Assembly: GCF_051133435.1 (NCBI RefSeq) | Contig: NZ_JBPGNY010000007.1 | Coordinates: 1-64,000, forward strand | DNA length: 64,000 nucleotides | Origin: JAAYAO01 sp051133435 | GTDB lineage: Bacteria; Actinomycetota; Actinomycetes; Propionibacteriales; Propionibacteriaceae | Direction: 5' to 3' | Shown here: one piece after another, positions 42,331 to 50,674 of the stretch | Position numbering within the stretch: the first letter of the stretch is position 1 | How the letters are laid out: each line of letters starts with the position of its first letter | Program-made: the position numbers and the translations under genes | Notes under the pieces: model-generated | Seen by the model: only the letters and a program-made list of their open reading frames with translations | Told to the model about the DNA's origin: nothing | The model's database searches: none

Positions 42331-44289
42331 ATGCAGTCCTTCCACCTGGATTCCTCGTCCCCCGCCCGACTGATCGGTGGGGAAATGCTCGATTGGAGCG
42401 ACCTGACCGAGGAGGTGGATGCCGCACTGCTGCGCTCGCTGATCGAGCAACTGCCCCGGCCCGGTCGGGCACTGTTGATCGGGCCGCGGGCGGCGTTGCT
42501 CGCTGACGGGCTCAACGCGGGTCATGTCGAGGTGTTGGTGCGTGGCCTGCCCGATGCGCGCAAGGTCGCGGTCGCCACTGCCTGGAAGGACGACCTGACG
42601 GTGTGGGCCGGCTCGTTGGAGCAGCTCGAGGTCGATCAGCCCTTCGACCTGGTCGTGCTGCTGGACGGCCCCGAGCGGGTGTTGTCGCCCGATGCCCCGG
42701 GCCTGAGCCACCGCGAAGTGCTGCAGCAGGTGGCCGAATTCGTCGCCGATGACGGACTGCTGGTCGCCCTGGTGAACAACGGGATGGGCTCCCACGAACT
42801 GCTCCGCCTGCCGATGGAGGATCGCGCCAGCCTCGACCTGGTCGATGTTTCGCTGCGCGAGGAGGTGCGTCCCGAACGCACCGAGCAGAAACAGCGCCAC
42901 GACGGCGATGACGAAGACGCGGACGAGATTCCGGTTCGCGACCGGTTCGTCGGCGCCAACGCGAACGAGAATTGGTGGCACGGAGCCACCGGCTACGACC
43001 AGCGTGGCCCCTACGTCACCGAGTTGGACGACCTGTGGCAGGGCAGTGCCCTCACCCGTATCGCTTCCTGGGCGGTCTTCCCCAGCCCGGATCAGCCCGC
43101 GCTGCTGATCGACCGGGACACTCTGGACGACCCGGAGATCAACCAGGTCGGCCGGGCCCAGGCCGTTCGGCTGCAAGCGGAGTTGTTCTCGCGCAAGCCC
43201 TCGCTGACCGAACCGGCCGAGTTCATCGAAGGTGTCTTCGCGGCCGGCCTGGCCGATTCGCTCGCCTCGGGCTGGCTCTTCCTTGCTCGGCGCGGCGCAG
43301 CCAGCGACGACGTGAACGATGCCGACGCGAACCTGCCCGACCTGCTGGTCTCCGACCTGTGGTCGTCCGAACCGTGGCGCGCGACCGTGGGCTACCACCG
43401 CGACGAGGACGGCTGGCACCGGCGCAACCGGGGCCGCCAACCCGAGATGGCCGAACGCAAGCTGCGTCGCGATTTCACCGCCTTCGCCGCCCCCGCGACC
43501 GGCGGCCGCTCCCTGGAGACGATGCTGCGCGAGGCGATGTCCGGCGGCAATCTGTTGCCGATCCGCTCCCTGGTGCGCCGCTACGCCCAGTTCCTGAGCG
43601 GCGACGCGGTACCGGCCGAGGCCCGGCTCTTCGCCGACCCGGCCAATGTGATCGTCACCGACGCCGGCCTGGTGCTGGACGACCCGTCCTGGTCATGGTC
43701 CGAAGAGATCAGCCGGGAGGTCGCCGGGGTGGTCGGGCTGCGCCGATTCGCGATCCGCGCCCTGCACGCCGGCATCAACCACCCCTGGCGGCCGGACATT
43801 TCCCCGGACGAGATGGCCGAGACGATGGCGGTGATGGCCGGGCTGGTGTGCACCCCGACCCTGCTGAACACCGCGGCCACCCTGGAAGCGGAACTCAACG
43901 CGATCCTGCGCGGTATTCCCGGCGACGAACTTCCCGGCCTGGTGGCCGAGTCGATCGCGATGGGTGCCTCCCAGTTCACCGCGACGCCGGGGCCGAAACG
44001 CGGCTACCGCCAGGCGGTGGAACGGGTGTCGACGATGGCCACCGCCCTCGAGGTCAGCCAGGGTCAGGTCGACTGGATGGAAACTGCGCTGCACATGCGG
44101 GAACGCAAGCTGGCCTCGGCCGAGCGGATGCTGCTGCACACCCGCACCTCGGCATCGTTCAAGATCGGACGTTTCGTCACCTTCCCGGTGCGCAAGCTCG
44201 CCGAACTGCTGCGCACCGGTGCCTTGCGGATGGTGCCGCCGAAGCTGCTGGAGCGGGCCGAGCGGTTCGCCCGACGGGTCCTCAAGTAA
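42331..44289 (+). CDS. Protein with SAM-methyltransferase-like N-terminus, function unknown
   Basis: A 652-residue protein 24 bases after the preceding transferase gene. Residues about 40-160 have a class I methyltransferase outline (GRALLIGPRAALLADGL as motif I, FDLVVLLDGPERVL as motif IV, VADDGLLVALVNNGMG as motif V), but motif I lacks the usual acidic GxGxG, so activity is uncertain. Residues 160-560 are unassigned. The end is helical and basic (RTSASFKIGRFVTFPVRKLA), resembling the tail of capsule transferases that touch the membrane. It is the last gene of the pseI operon and convergent with the pseB operon. Confidence 0.55.
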   Translation: MQSFHLDSSSPARLIGGEMLDWSDLTEEVDAALLRSLIEQLPRPGRALLIGPRAALLADGLNAGHVEVLVRGLPDARKVAVATAWKDDLTVWAGSLEQLEVDQPFDLVVLLDGPERVLSPDAPGLSHREVLQQVAEFVADDGLLVALVNNGMGSHELLRLPMEDRASLDLVDVSLREEVRPERTEQKQRHDGDDEDADEIPVRDRFVGANANENWWHGATGYDQRGPYVTELDDLWQGSALTRIASWAVFPSPDQPALLIDRDTLDDPEINQVGRAQAVRLQAELFSRKPSLTEPAEFIEGVFAAGLADSLASGWLFLARRGAASDDVNDADANLPDLLVSDLWSSEPWRATVGYHRDEDGWHRRNRGRQPEMAERKLRRDFTAFAAPATGGRSLETMLREAMSGGNLLPIRSLVRRYAQFLSGDAVPAEARLFADPANVIVTDAGLVLDDPSWSWSEEISREVAGVVGLRRFAIRALHAGINHPWRPDISPDEMAETMAVMAGLVCTPTLLNTAATLEAELNAILRGIPGDELPGLVAESIAMGASQFTATPGPKRGYRQAVERVSTMATALEVSQGQVDWMETALHMRERKLASAERMLLHTRTSASFKIGRFVTFPVRKLAELLRTGALRMVPPKLLERAERFARRVLK

Positions 44290-44348
44290 AGGGAAGTAGG
44301 CGCAGTCTGACCGCGTGTCGAAGGGCGGAAGCCCGGGCCGCGCCGCGA

Positions 44349-45308
44349 TCAGTCGGACAGGTCGGCGTCCATGCCCGCCGAAGACCCCTCGGGTACGCCG
44401 ATCCGCTTGGCGCCCTCGCGCACGTCCTCGGGCACGCTGCCCTCGGCGTCGGAGAGTTGCCCGACCACGTCCTTGGCCAGCCGGGCGTCCTGCCAGCCGA
44501 AGACCATCCGGATCTCGGCCGGCGACAGCAGAATGTCGGTGCCCAACTCCACCCGGGCCCATTCGGCCGCGTCGGCGGCCGGCACCGCAACCTGATGGAT
44601 CTGGGGCCACAGCCGCATCGGCTTGGACGGGCCCCCCAACTGCAGACGCTCGGACTCCAGCAGCATCGGGTCGCCGTAGATGCCGATCTCGGCGCCGGTG
44701 GAGGCGCCGTAGAGCAGGGCCGAGGAGATCCGGTTGCTGACCACCCGTTTGTGCCGGCGCACTTCGGCCAACTGCTTGTAGAGGAACTGGGTGTCGGTGT
44801 CCTTCCACATGTAGCCGCGGTAGCCGTGGGTGATCACCCGGAAACCGGCCTTCTCGTACAGCCGCCGGGTGCGTTCGTCCTCGTACTCGGCCCAGTAGAG
44901 GCAGATGGTGATCGGGACGTCGCCCTCGGTGGCCCGGATCTCGTCGATGTAGGAGTCGTGATCGCCGATCACCGACTGCTTCTCCCAACCGTGGAAGGGG
45001 TAGACGATGGTGCCCTCGCGCTTGGGTGCACGGGCCGCCCAGGCCTGCTGCTTCTCCAACTCCAGCAGGTAGGCCCAAGCCGCGCCGACCACCACGTAGT
45101 CGCGTCGACCCAAGGCCCAGCCGCGTCGGGCGCAGGCCTCCGACCAGACGAGTTTCTTGAACCCGTCGGTGAAGGCGGTGCCCGGTGCGAACCCGTCGTA
45201 GGTGTTCCAGCCGTGTTGCAGGTAACCCCAGATGCGGGGCACCTCGGCCAGACCGGCGTAGCGCGCCATGATATGCGCGTGGCCGTAGAAGTGGTTCGCG
45301 ATATGCAT
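44349..45308 (-). CDS. Putative glycosyltransferase coupled to pseB-pseC
   Basis: A 319-residue soluble protein. Pieces resembling nucleotide-sugar transferases include IWGYLQHGWNTYDGF near the N-terminus, TIVYPFHGWEKQS, ITICLYWAEYEDE, GFRVITHGYRGYM and the late RVVSNRISSALLYGASTGAEIGIYGDPM, which looks like a GT-B donor-site loop. The start lies 4 bases past the pseC stop, so all three genes share a transcript. This makes it a strong candidate for a pseudaminic acid transferase, though the family is not one I recognise. Confidence 0.55.
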   Translation of the reverse strand: MHIANHFYGHAHIMARYAGLAEVPRIWGYLQHGWNTYDGFAPGTAFTDGFKKLVWSEACARRGWALGRRDYVVVGAAWAYLLELEKQQAWAARAPKREGTIVYPFHGWEKQSVIGDHDSYIDEIRATEGDVPITICLYWAEYEDERTRRLYEKAGFRVITHGYRGYMWKDTDTQFLYKQLAEVRRHKRVVSNRISSALLYGASTGAEIGIYGDPMLLESERLQLGGPSKPMRLWPQIHQVAVPAADAAEWARVELGTDILLSPAEIRMVFGWQDARLAKDVVGQLSDAEGSVPEDVREGAKRIGVPEGSSAGMDADLSD

Positions 45309-45312
45309 CCGG

Positions 45313-46440
45313 TCAGGCCCCGAGAATCGTCCGCAGGGTGTCGATCACCCGGTCGACATCGCTGTCGGTCAGTTCGTAGAACATCGGCAGCGACAGTTCT
45401 TCGGCGTAGAAGGCTTCGGCATTGGGGAACTGGCCGCGCTTGAAGCCCAGATCCTCGAACAGCGGGTGCCAGTGCACCGGAATGTAGTTGACCTGCACCC
45501 CGATGCCGTTCGCCCGGAACTTCTCGAAGACCTCACGGCGCCGCCCGTCCAGAATTCGGATCGGGTAGAAGTGCCAGACCGGGTCGACGTACTCCCGGGC
45601 GGTCGGCAGGCGCACGCCGGCCACGTCGGCCAGACCCTCCTGGTATCGCCGGAAGATCTCGGCCCGGCGCTGTTTGAACGCCGGCAGCCGGTTGAGCTGG
45701 CTGAGCCCCAGGGCCGCCTGCAGATCGGAGAGCCGGTAGTTGAGCCCCCACTCGTGCACTTCCTGGTGCCAGGGGCCCTCGTCGGGGTAGCGCATGTCGT
45801 CGCGCTCGCGCACCAGCCCGATGAAGTGGAAGCGGTGGGCGCGCAGGGCCAGCTCGGGGTCGTTGCTGAGCACCGCGCCGCCCTCGGCGGTGGTCAGGTT
45901 CTTGGTCGGGAAGAAGGAGTAGGTGGTCAGGTCGGCCAGCGAGCCGACCTCCCGCCCGTGGTACAGCGAGCCGATCGAATGGGCGGCATCCTCCACGGTC
46001 AGCGCACCGACGCCGTGGGCGATCTCGTTCAGCCGATCCATCTCGGCCGGGTGCCCGGAGTAGTCGACCGCGGCCACGACCTTGGTGCGTTCGGTGATCT
46101 CGGCAGCCACCGCGCCCGGGTCGATATTGGCCGTATCCTCCTCGACATCGGCGAAGCGGACGGTTGCCCCCATCGCCATCGCCGAACTGGCGGTGGCCAC
46201 GAAGGTCATCGGGGTGGTGATCACCTCGTCACCGGGCCCGACCCCGGCCGCGGCATAGGCCACGTGCAGGGCGGCGGTACCGCTGGAGCAGCTCACCGCC
46301 CGGTGCACCCCGGCCCGGGAGGCCAGCGCCTCCTCGAAGGCGGTCACCGCCGGGCCGGTGGTCAGCCAGTCACCGCGCAGGACGGCGGTTACGGCCTCGA
46401 TGTCATCTTCGTTGATCGATTGACGACCGTAGGGCAGCAC
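45313..46440 (-). CDS. pseC: UDP-4-amino-4,6-dideoxy-L-AltNAc aminotransferase
   Basis: A PLP enzyme of the DegT/DnrJ/EryC1 family, 375 residues. It aminates the 4-keto product of PseB. Visible are GRQSINEDDIEAV, SGTAALHVAYAAAGVGPGDEVITTPMTFVATA, EDAAHSIGS (Asp151), the Schiff-base lysine in FFPTKNLTTAEGG (Lys180), and NYRLSDLQAALGLSQL. The FFPTKN form with KNLTT matches PseC. It starts at GTG 46440, three bases past the pseB stop. Confidence 0.92.
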   Translation of the reverse strand: MLPYGRQSINEDDIEAVTAVLRGDWLTTGPAVTAFEEALASRAGVHRAVSCSSGTAALHVAYAAAGVGPGDEVITTPMTFVATASSAMAMGATVRFADVEEDTANIDPGAVAAEITERTKVVAAVDYSGHPAEMDRLNEIAHGVGALTVEDAAHSIGSLYHGREVGSLADLTTYSFFPTKNLTTAEGGAVLSNDPELALRAHRFHFIGLVRERDDMRYPDEGPWHQEVHEWGLNYRLSDLQAALGLSQLNRLPAFKQRRAEIFRRYQEGLADVAGVRLPTAREYVDPVWHFYPIRILDGRRREVFEKFRANGIGVQVNYIPVHWHPLFEDLGFKRGQFPNAEAFYAEELSLPMFYELTDSDVDRVIDTLRTILGA

Positions 46441-46443
46441 GGC

Positions 46444-47427
46444 TCAGACTTCCGTGGCCAGGATGTGGCGAATCTCTTCCTGGGTGAACCACTGGTCGTT
46501 GTTCGCCGAGGTGTAGTGGAAGCCCTCGGGCACCGGCTGACCCTCGGCGGGCGGCTCGTAGCCCCAGGAGGCCAGGTCGGGCTGCAGGATGTAACGGTCG
46601 CCGATCAGCAGGGCGCGGCGGCCCTCTTCCTCGGAGATCATTTCCTCGTGCAACTTCTCGCCCGGACGCAGGCCGATGGTGTGCATCTCCGCGCCGGGGG
46701 CCACGGCCTGAGCGAGGTCGGTGATGCGCATCGACGGGATGCGCGGCACGAACAGCTCGCCACCCTGCATCAGTTCGAAGGAGTCCAGGACGAACTGGAC
46801 GGCCTGCTCCAGGGTGATCAGGAAGCGGGTCATCCGCTCGTCGGTGATGCCCAGCGACTTGCCCTCGGCGTGCAGCTTGCGCCAGTGCGGAATCACCGAG
46901 CCGCGGCTGCCCATCACGTTGCCGTAGCGCACCACGCAGAAGCGGGTGTCGTAGCTGGCGGCGTAGTGGTTGCCGCTGATGAAGAGTTTGTCGGCGGTCA
47001 GCTTGGTGGCGCCGTACAGGTTGATCGGGCTGGAGGCCTTGTCGGTCGACAGCGCGACCACGCGCTTGACGCCGGAGTCGATGGAGGCCTCGATCACGTT
47101 CTGCGATCCCAGCACGTTGGTCTTGATGAACTCACCGGGGTTGTACTCGGCGGTGTCGACCTGCTTCAGGGCGGCGGCGTGCACGACGTAGTCGACCTTG
47201 TGCATCGCGCGGGCCAGCCGGTCGCGGTCGCGGACGTCACCGAGGAACCAGCGCAGCCGCGGGTCGTCGCCGAACATCTGGCGAACCTCGTACTGCTTCA
47301 ACTCGTCGCGGGAGAAGATGACCACCCGGGCGGGGTCGACGTCTCGCAACAATTTGCTGATGAATGCTTTGCCGAACGAACCGGTACCCCCGGTAACCAG
47401 CAGCGACGACCCCGTGAGTCGGCTCAT
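46444..47427 (-). CDS. pseB: UDP-GlcNAc 4,6-dehydratase (5-inverting)
   Basis: First step of pseudaminic acid synthesis. The 327-residue SDR-type protein has LLVTGGTGSFGKAF (NADP binding), SRDELKQYEVRQMF, FLGDVRDRDRL, HAAALKQVDTAEYNP, LSTDKASSPINLYGATK (catalytic region, YxxxK), RYGNVMGSRGSVIP and RPGEKLHEEMI, all hallmarks of PseB/FlaA1. The ATG at 47427 has GGAGGA upstream. It heads the pseB-pseC-glycosyltransferase operon and is divergent from the NlpC/P60 gene. Confidence 0.95.
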   Translation of the reverse strand: MSRLTGSSLLVTGGTGSFGKAFISKLLRDVDPARVVIFSRDELKQYEVRQMFGDDPRLRWFLGDVRDRDRLARAMHKVDYVVHAAALKQVDTAEYNPGEFIKTNVLGSQNVIEASIDSGVKRVVALSTDKASSPINLYGATKLTADKLFISGNHYAASYDTRFCVVRYGNVMGSRGSVIPHWRKLHAEGKSLGITDERMTRFLITLEQAVQFVLDSFELMQGGELFVPRIPSMRITDLAQAVAPGAEMHTIGLRPGEKLHEEMISEEEGRRALLIGDRYILQPDLASWGYEPPAEGQPVPEGFHYTSANNDQWFTQEEIRHILATEV

Positions 47428-47533
47428 GGACTTCCTCCAAAATGGCACGGCAAATGGAACTTGATGCGCTCCGAGGCTAACACGCATGGCAGCGCTGTCC
47501 GCGTGTGCGTGGCGTGGGGTGCGGTACATCGAT

Positions 47534-47562
47534 TTGTGATCATTCTGAGATCTTCTTAGTAT
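47534..47562 (+). promoter_or_regulatory. Sigma-70-like promoter of the NlpC/P60 gene
   Basis: TTGTGA (47534-47539) and TAGTAT (47557-47562) are separated by exactly 17 bases. The expected start of transcription lies about 25 bases before the GTG, and AGGAGG (47583-47588) follows. The surrounding AT-rich patch contrasts with the high-G+C flanks. Confidence 0.6.
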
Positions 47563-47593
47563 CTTCCCCGGACGCCCCCACTAGGAGGACTTT

Positions 47594-48640
47594 GTGTCAA
47601 GGACAAAACGCGCTGTTGCTGCGATTGTCACCTCGGCTCTCGCCCTGGTGACCATCGGCGCCGGCACCGTCATGCCAGCGACGCCCGCAGCCGCGCAACC
47701 ATATGTTGCCGATGGATCTTCGATCGGCAAGCCCACTGTTTACAGTGCAGGCACCACGATGGTCGGCCGTACCGCCAATACTTGGGGCCGGTTCGACACC
47801 AAGAAGCCGATCACGGTGTGGACCGAGGTCGAGGTGCGCCGCGGCGTGTGGAGCACCTCCCAGAAGCGCACCACCACCGCCGGCGGCAATTACGTCATTC
47901 CGCTGACCTACGGTGCCACCACCCCCGGCACCAAGCGTTGGCGCGTCGCGGGTCGTTACCCCGATGGCCGGATCGTGCGCACCAGCCCCTTCTCCCTGAA
48001 GCGTCTGGCGAAGCCGGTGGCCTACAGCGCCGGCGCCAAGCCGGTGGGAGCGGGCACCAGCACCTGGGGTCGGTTCGACACCAACAAGGCGATGACCGTG
48101 TGGACCGAGGTTCAGGTTCGCCCCGGTGTGTGGCGCACCTCGCAGATCCGCAAGACCACCGCGGGTGGCAACTTCACCATCCCGCTGACCTACGGTGCTT
48201 CGACCGCCGGCACCACCTACTGGCGGGTGGCCGGCCGCTACCCGAACGGTCAGGTGTACCGCTCGAACACCTTCAAGATGACACGCACCCAGAACCGCAG
48301 CCAGAAGGCTGTGGCGTTCGCGCAGTCGCGTCTGGGTGATTCCTACCGCTACGGCGGTACCGGCCCGTCCTCCTGGGACTGCTCGGGCCTGACCGGTGGA
48401 GCTTGGAAGTCGGCCGGCGTGAAGCTGCCGCGCACCTCGCAGCAGCAGTACGCAGCGGGCAAGAAGGTCTCGAAGTCGGCGCTGAAGCCCGGCGACCTGA
48501 TCTTCTACTACAGCGGACGCAGCCACGTGGGCATCTACGTCGGTGACGGCAAGATCATCCACGCCTCGCGTCCGGGCAAGCCGGTCGAGAAGGTCTCGAT
48601 GCACCTGATGCCGTACAACGGCGCCGTACGTCCGGGCTGA
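47594..48640 (+). CDS. Secreted NlpC/P60 peptidoglycan endopeptidase with two repeat modules
   Basis: A 348-residue exported hydrolase. The signal peptide is 1-34 (AIVTSALALVTIGAG, cleavage after PAAA). Two ~90-residue repeats (about 48-136 and 137-228) carry WSTSQ/WRTSQ and LTYGATTPGT signatures, matching the repeats of the L,D-transpeptidase at 31150. The NlpC/P60 domain is 235-348, with catalytic Cys263 (WDCSGLT), His311 (RSHVGIYVG) and His323. It would cut peptide cross-links in the wall. GTG 47594 has AGGAGG upstream. It lies between pseB and pseG although it is not a sugar gene. Confidence 0.92.
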   Translation: MSRTKRAVAAIVTSALALVTIGAGTVMPATPAAAQPYVADGSSIGKPTVYSAGTTMVGRTANTWGRFDTKKPITVWTEVEVRRGVWSTSQKRTTTAGGNYVIPLTYGATTPGTKRWRVAGRYPDGRIVRTSPFSLKRLAKPVAYSAGAKPVGAGTSTWGRFDTNKAMTVWTEVQVRPGVWRTSQIRKTTAGGNFTIPLTYGASTAGTTYWRVAGRYPNGQVYRSNTFKMTRTQNRSQKAVAFAQSRLGDSYRYGGTGPSSWDCSGLTGGAWKSAGVKLPRTSQQQYAAGKKVSKSALKPGDLIFYYSGRSHVGIYVGDGKIIHASRPGKPVEKVSMHLMPYNGAVRPG

Positions 48641-48671
48641 TACGTCCGGGCTGAACCGAAGCAAGGCTCGA

Positions 48672-48705
48672 CAACGGCCGGTGGGGGACACCCCACCGGC
48701 CGTTG
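48672..48705 (+). terminator. Strong hairpin terminator after the NlpC/P60 gene
   Basis: A perfect 15-base stem (caacggccggtgggg with its inverted partner) closes a four-base loop (gaca). It follows the stop at 48640 by 31 bases and ends 18 bases before pseG. No U-tract is present, as is common in high-G+C Gram-positives. It should separate the two genes, so pseG would need a promoter inside or after the hairpin. Confidence 0.8.
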
Positions 48706-48723
48706 CGCATTACGCTCGGGTTC

Positions 48724-49758
48724 GTGAAGATCGCGCTTCGTTGTGACTGCAGCCCCACGATGGGCACCGGACATGTGATTCGCAGCCTGGCCCTGGCCGA
48801 GGAGTTCCTGGCCCGCGGCGACGAGGTCGTGATGCTGGGTTCGACCAACGGCATGGCTTGGCCGGAACAGCAGATCGCGGCCCGAGGGTTGCGGATGATG
48901 CCGGCCGCCGAGGAGCCCGATGCCTTCGTGGCCCAGCTTCGCGAACTCGGGGTGGACGCGGTCGACCTGGACGGTTACGAACTGGCACCCGAACTGGGCC
49001 GTGCCCTGCTCGCGGCCGGTATTCCGGCGATGACGATGGTGGACGGGCCCTTCGGCCTGCACCAACACGCCGATCTATATGTCGATCAGAACTACGGAGC
49101 GGTGCAGGCCGACCGTCCGGTCGCTGATTCGCAGATGCTGGCCGGTATCGAATACGCGCTGCTGCGCAATGTGGTGCTCGATCGGCGCGATGCGCCGCGA
49201 CCCGAGGGGGAGCGGCCCCGGGTACTGGTGGTTTTCGGGGGCAGTGATCCGTGGGGTGGGGCCCGGGCGGTGGTGCCGTTGATTCTGGCCGCGGTCGAGC
49301 AGGTCGAGATCATCGCGATCGCGGCCAACCCCGAGATCGCCGCGGAGTTGTCGGCGCTGCCGGTGCTGCCGGGTCAGCAGTTGGAGGTCGTCGGCTTGGT
49401 CGATGACCTACCCGGGTTGGCCACCACCTGCACCGCCGCGATCAGTGCGGCCGGTACCTCGATCTGGGAGTTCCTCTGCCTGGGCGTCCCGACCGGGTTG
49501 GTGGCGGTCACCGAGAATCAGCTCGTCGGTTACCGCGAGGTGCAGGGTGCCGATCTGATCGTTCCGGTCGGCGAGTTGGCCAAGCTCGACGGCGAAGGGC
49601 GCGAGCCCGCGATCGAGGCGATCGCCGCCCTGCTCACCGATCGTGATCTGCAGCGGCGGCTCTCGGCCAATGCCACCGCCGTGGTGGACGGCCGCGGCCG
49701 CGCCCGGGTCGCCGACGCGCTGAGCGCCCTCGTCCCTTGCATCTACCGGGTCAGGTGA
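48724..49758 (+). CDS. pseG: UDP-2,4-diacetamido-2,4,6-trideoxy-L-altropyranose hydrolase
   Basis: It removes UDP from the PseH product. The 344-residue GT-B-fold hydrolase has RCDCSPTMGTGHVIRSLALA with the catalytic His17, VDGYELAPELGRALLAAG, VVFGGSDPWGGA and SAAGTSIWEFLCLGVPTGLVAVTENQ, matching PseG. The GTG at 48724 gives the typical VKIALRCD start. The 3' end overlaps rmlA on the other strand by 8 bases. Confidence 0.9.
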   Translation: MKIALRCDCSPTMGTGHVIRSLALAEEFLARGDEVVMLGSTNGMAWPEQQIAARGLRMMPAAEEPDAFVAQLRELGVDAVDLDGYELAPELGRALLAAGIPAMTMVDGPFGLHQHADLYVDQNYGAVQADRPVADSQMLAGIEYALLRNVVLDRRDAPRPEGERPRVLVVFGGSDPWGGARAVVPLILAAVEQVEIIAIAANPEIAAELSALPVLPGQQLEVVGLVDDLPGLATTCTAAISAAGTSIWEFLCLGVPTGLVAVTENQLVGYREVQGADLIVPVGELAKLDGEGREPAIEAIAALLTDRDLQRRLSANATAVVDGRGRARVADALSALVPCIYRVR

Positions 49759-50632
49759 CCGGGCCGGCCTTCTCGTCCAGCAGGCCGAGCAGGTAACTGC
49801 CGTAACCGGACTTCACCAGCTTCTCGGCGCGCACCCGCAGCTCGTCATCGCTGAGGTAGCCCATCCGCCAGGCAACCTCTTCGGGACAGCCGATCTGCAG
49901 ACCCTGACGGGCCTGAATGGTGCGGACGAAGTTGTTCGCATCGTTCAACGACTCGAAGGTGCCGGTGTCCAACCAGGCGGTACCGCGGGGCAACACCTGA
50001 ACATGGAGCTGCCCGGCCTCCAGATAGTGCCGGTTCACATCGGTGATCTCGTACTCACCCCGCGCCGAGGGCTCCAGGTTCGCGGCGATGTCACAGACCT
50101 GCTCGTCATAGAAATACAGCCCCGGGACGGCGAAGTGCGACTTGGGCTCGGCCGGTTTCTCCTCGATCGAGATCGCCTGACGCTCGGCATTGAACTCCAC
50201 CACGCCGTAATCGGACGGGTTCGCGACCTGGTACCCGAAGACCGTGGCCCCGGGCCGAGCCCCGACCTCGCGCAGCGACCGGCCCAGGCCGGGTCCGGCG
50301 AAGATGTTGTCGCCCAACACCAGGCAGGAGTGCTCGCCACCGACGAAATCGGCGCCGATCGTGAAGGCCTGGGCCAGACCCTTGGGCTCGGGCTGTACCG
50401 CGTAGGTGAAGGACACCCCGTAGTCGGAGCCGTCACCCAGCAGCCGTTCGAACTGGGGCTGATCGTGCGGCGTGGTGATGATCAGGATGCTCTGCACTCC
50501 CGACACCATCAGGGTCGACAGCGGGTAATAGATCATCGGCTTGTCGTAGACGGGCACCAGCTGTTTGCTGATCGCCTTGGTGATCGGGTGCAACCGGGTG
50601 CCGGATCCACCGGCCAGGATGATGCCTCGCAT
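49751..50632 (-). CDS. rmlA: Glucose-1-phosphate thymidylyltransferase
   Basis: It makes dTDP-glucose. The protein is 293 residues starting at MRGIILAGGSGTRLHPITK, the typical RmlA N-terminus, with KPMIYYPLSTLM, VLGDNIFAGPGL, GEYEITDVNRHYL and WLDTGTFESL. ATG 50632 is chosen over an upstream ATG because of the family N-terminus. In this window it feeds RmlB and then the Fuc4NAc branch, since no RmlC or RmlD gene is present. It lies next to the gtrA-gtrB operon on the same strand. Confidence 0.95.
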   Translation of the reverse strand: MRGIILAGGSGTRLHPITKAISKQLVPVYDKPMIYYPLSTLMVSGVQSILIITTPHDQPQFERLLGDGSDYGVSFTYAVQPEPKGLAQAFTIGADFVGGEHSCLVLGDNIFAGPGLGRSLREVGARPGATVFGYQVANPSDYGVVEFNAERQAISIEEKPAEPKSHFAVPGLYFYDEQVCDIAANLEPSARGEYEITDVNRHYLEAGQLHVQVLPRGTAWLDTGTFESLNDANNFVRTIQARQGLQIGCPEEVAWRMGYLSDDELRVRAEKLVKSGYGSYLLGLLDEKAGPVT

Positions 50633-50674
50633 GCACCCCAGTCTGACACGGCGGGTGCGGCTCAAACCCGGGAG

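Noticed and set aside
38914..43440. A 1508-codon open frame on the minus strand
   Set aside because: It is antisense to pseI and two capsule genes whose products have clear motifs. Its translation is low-complexity (H, G, Q, R, D rich), as expected from the reverse frame of high-G+C genes.
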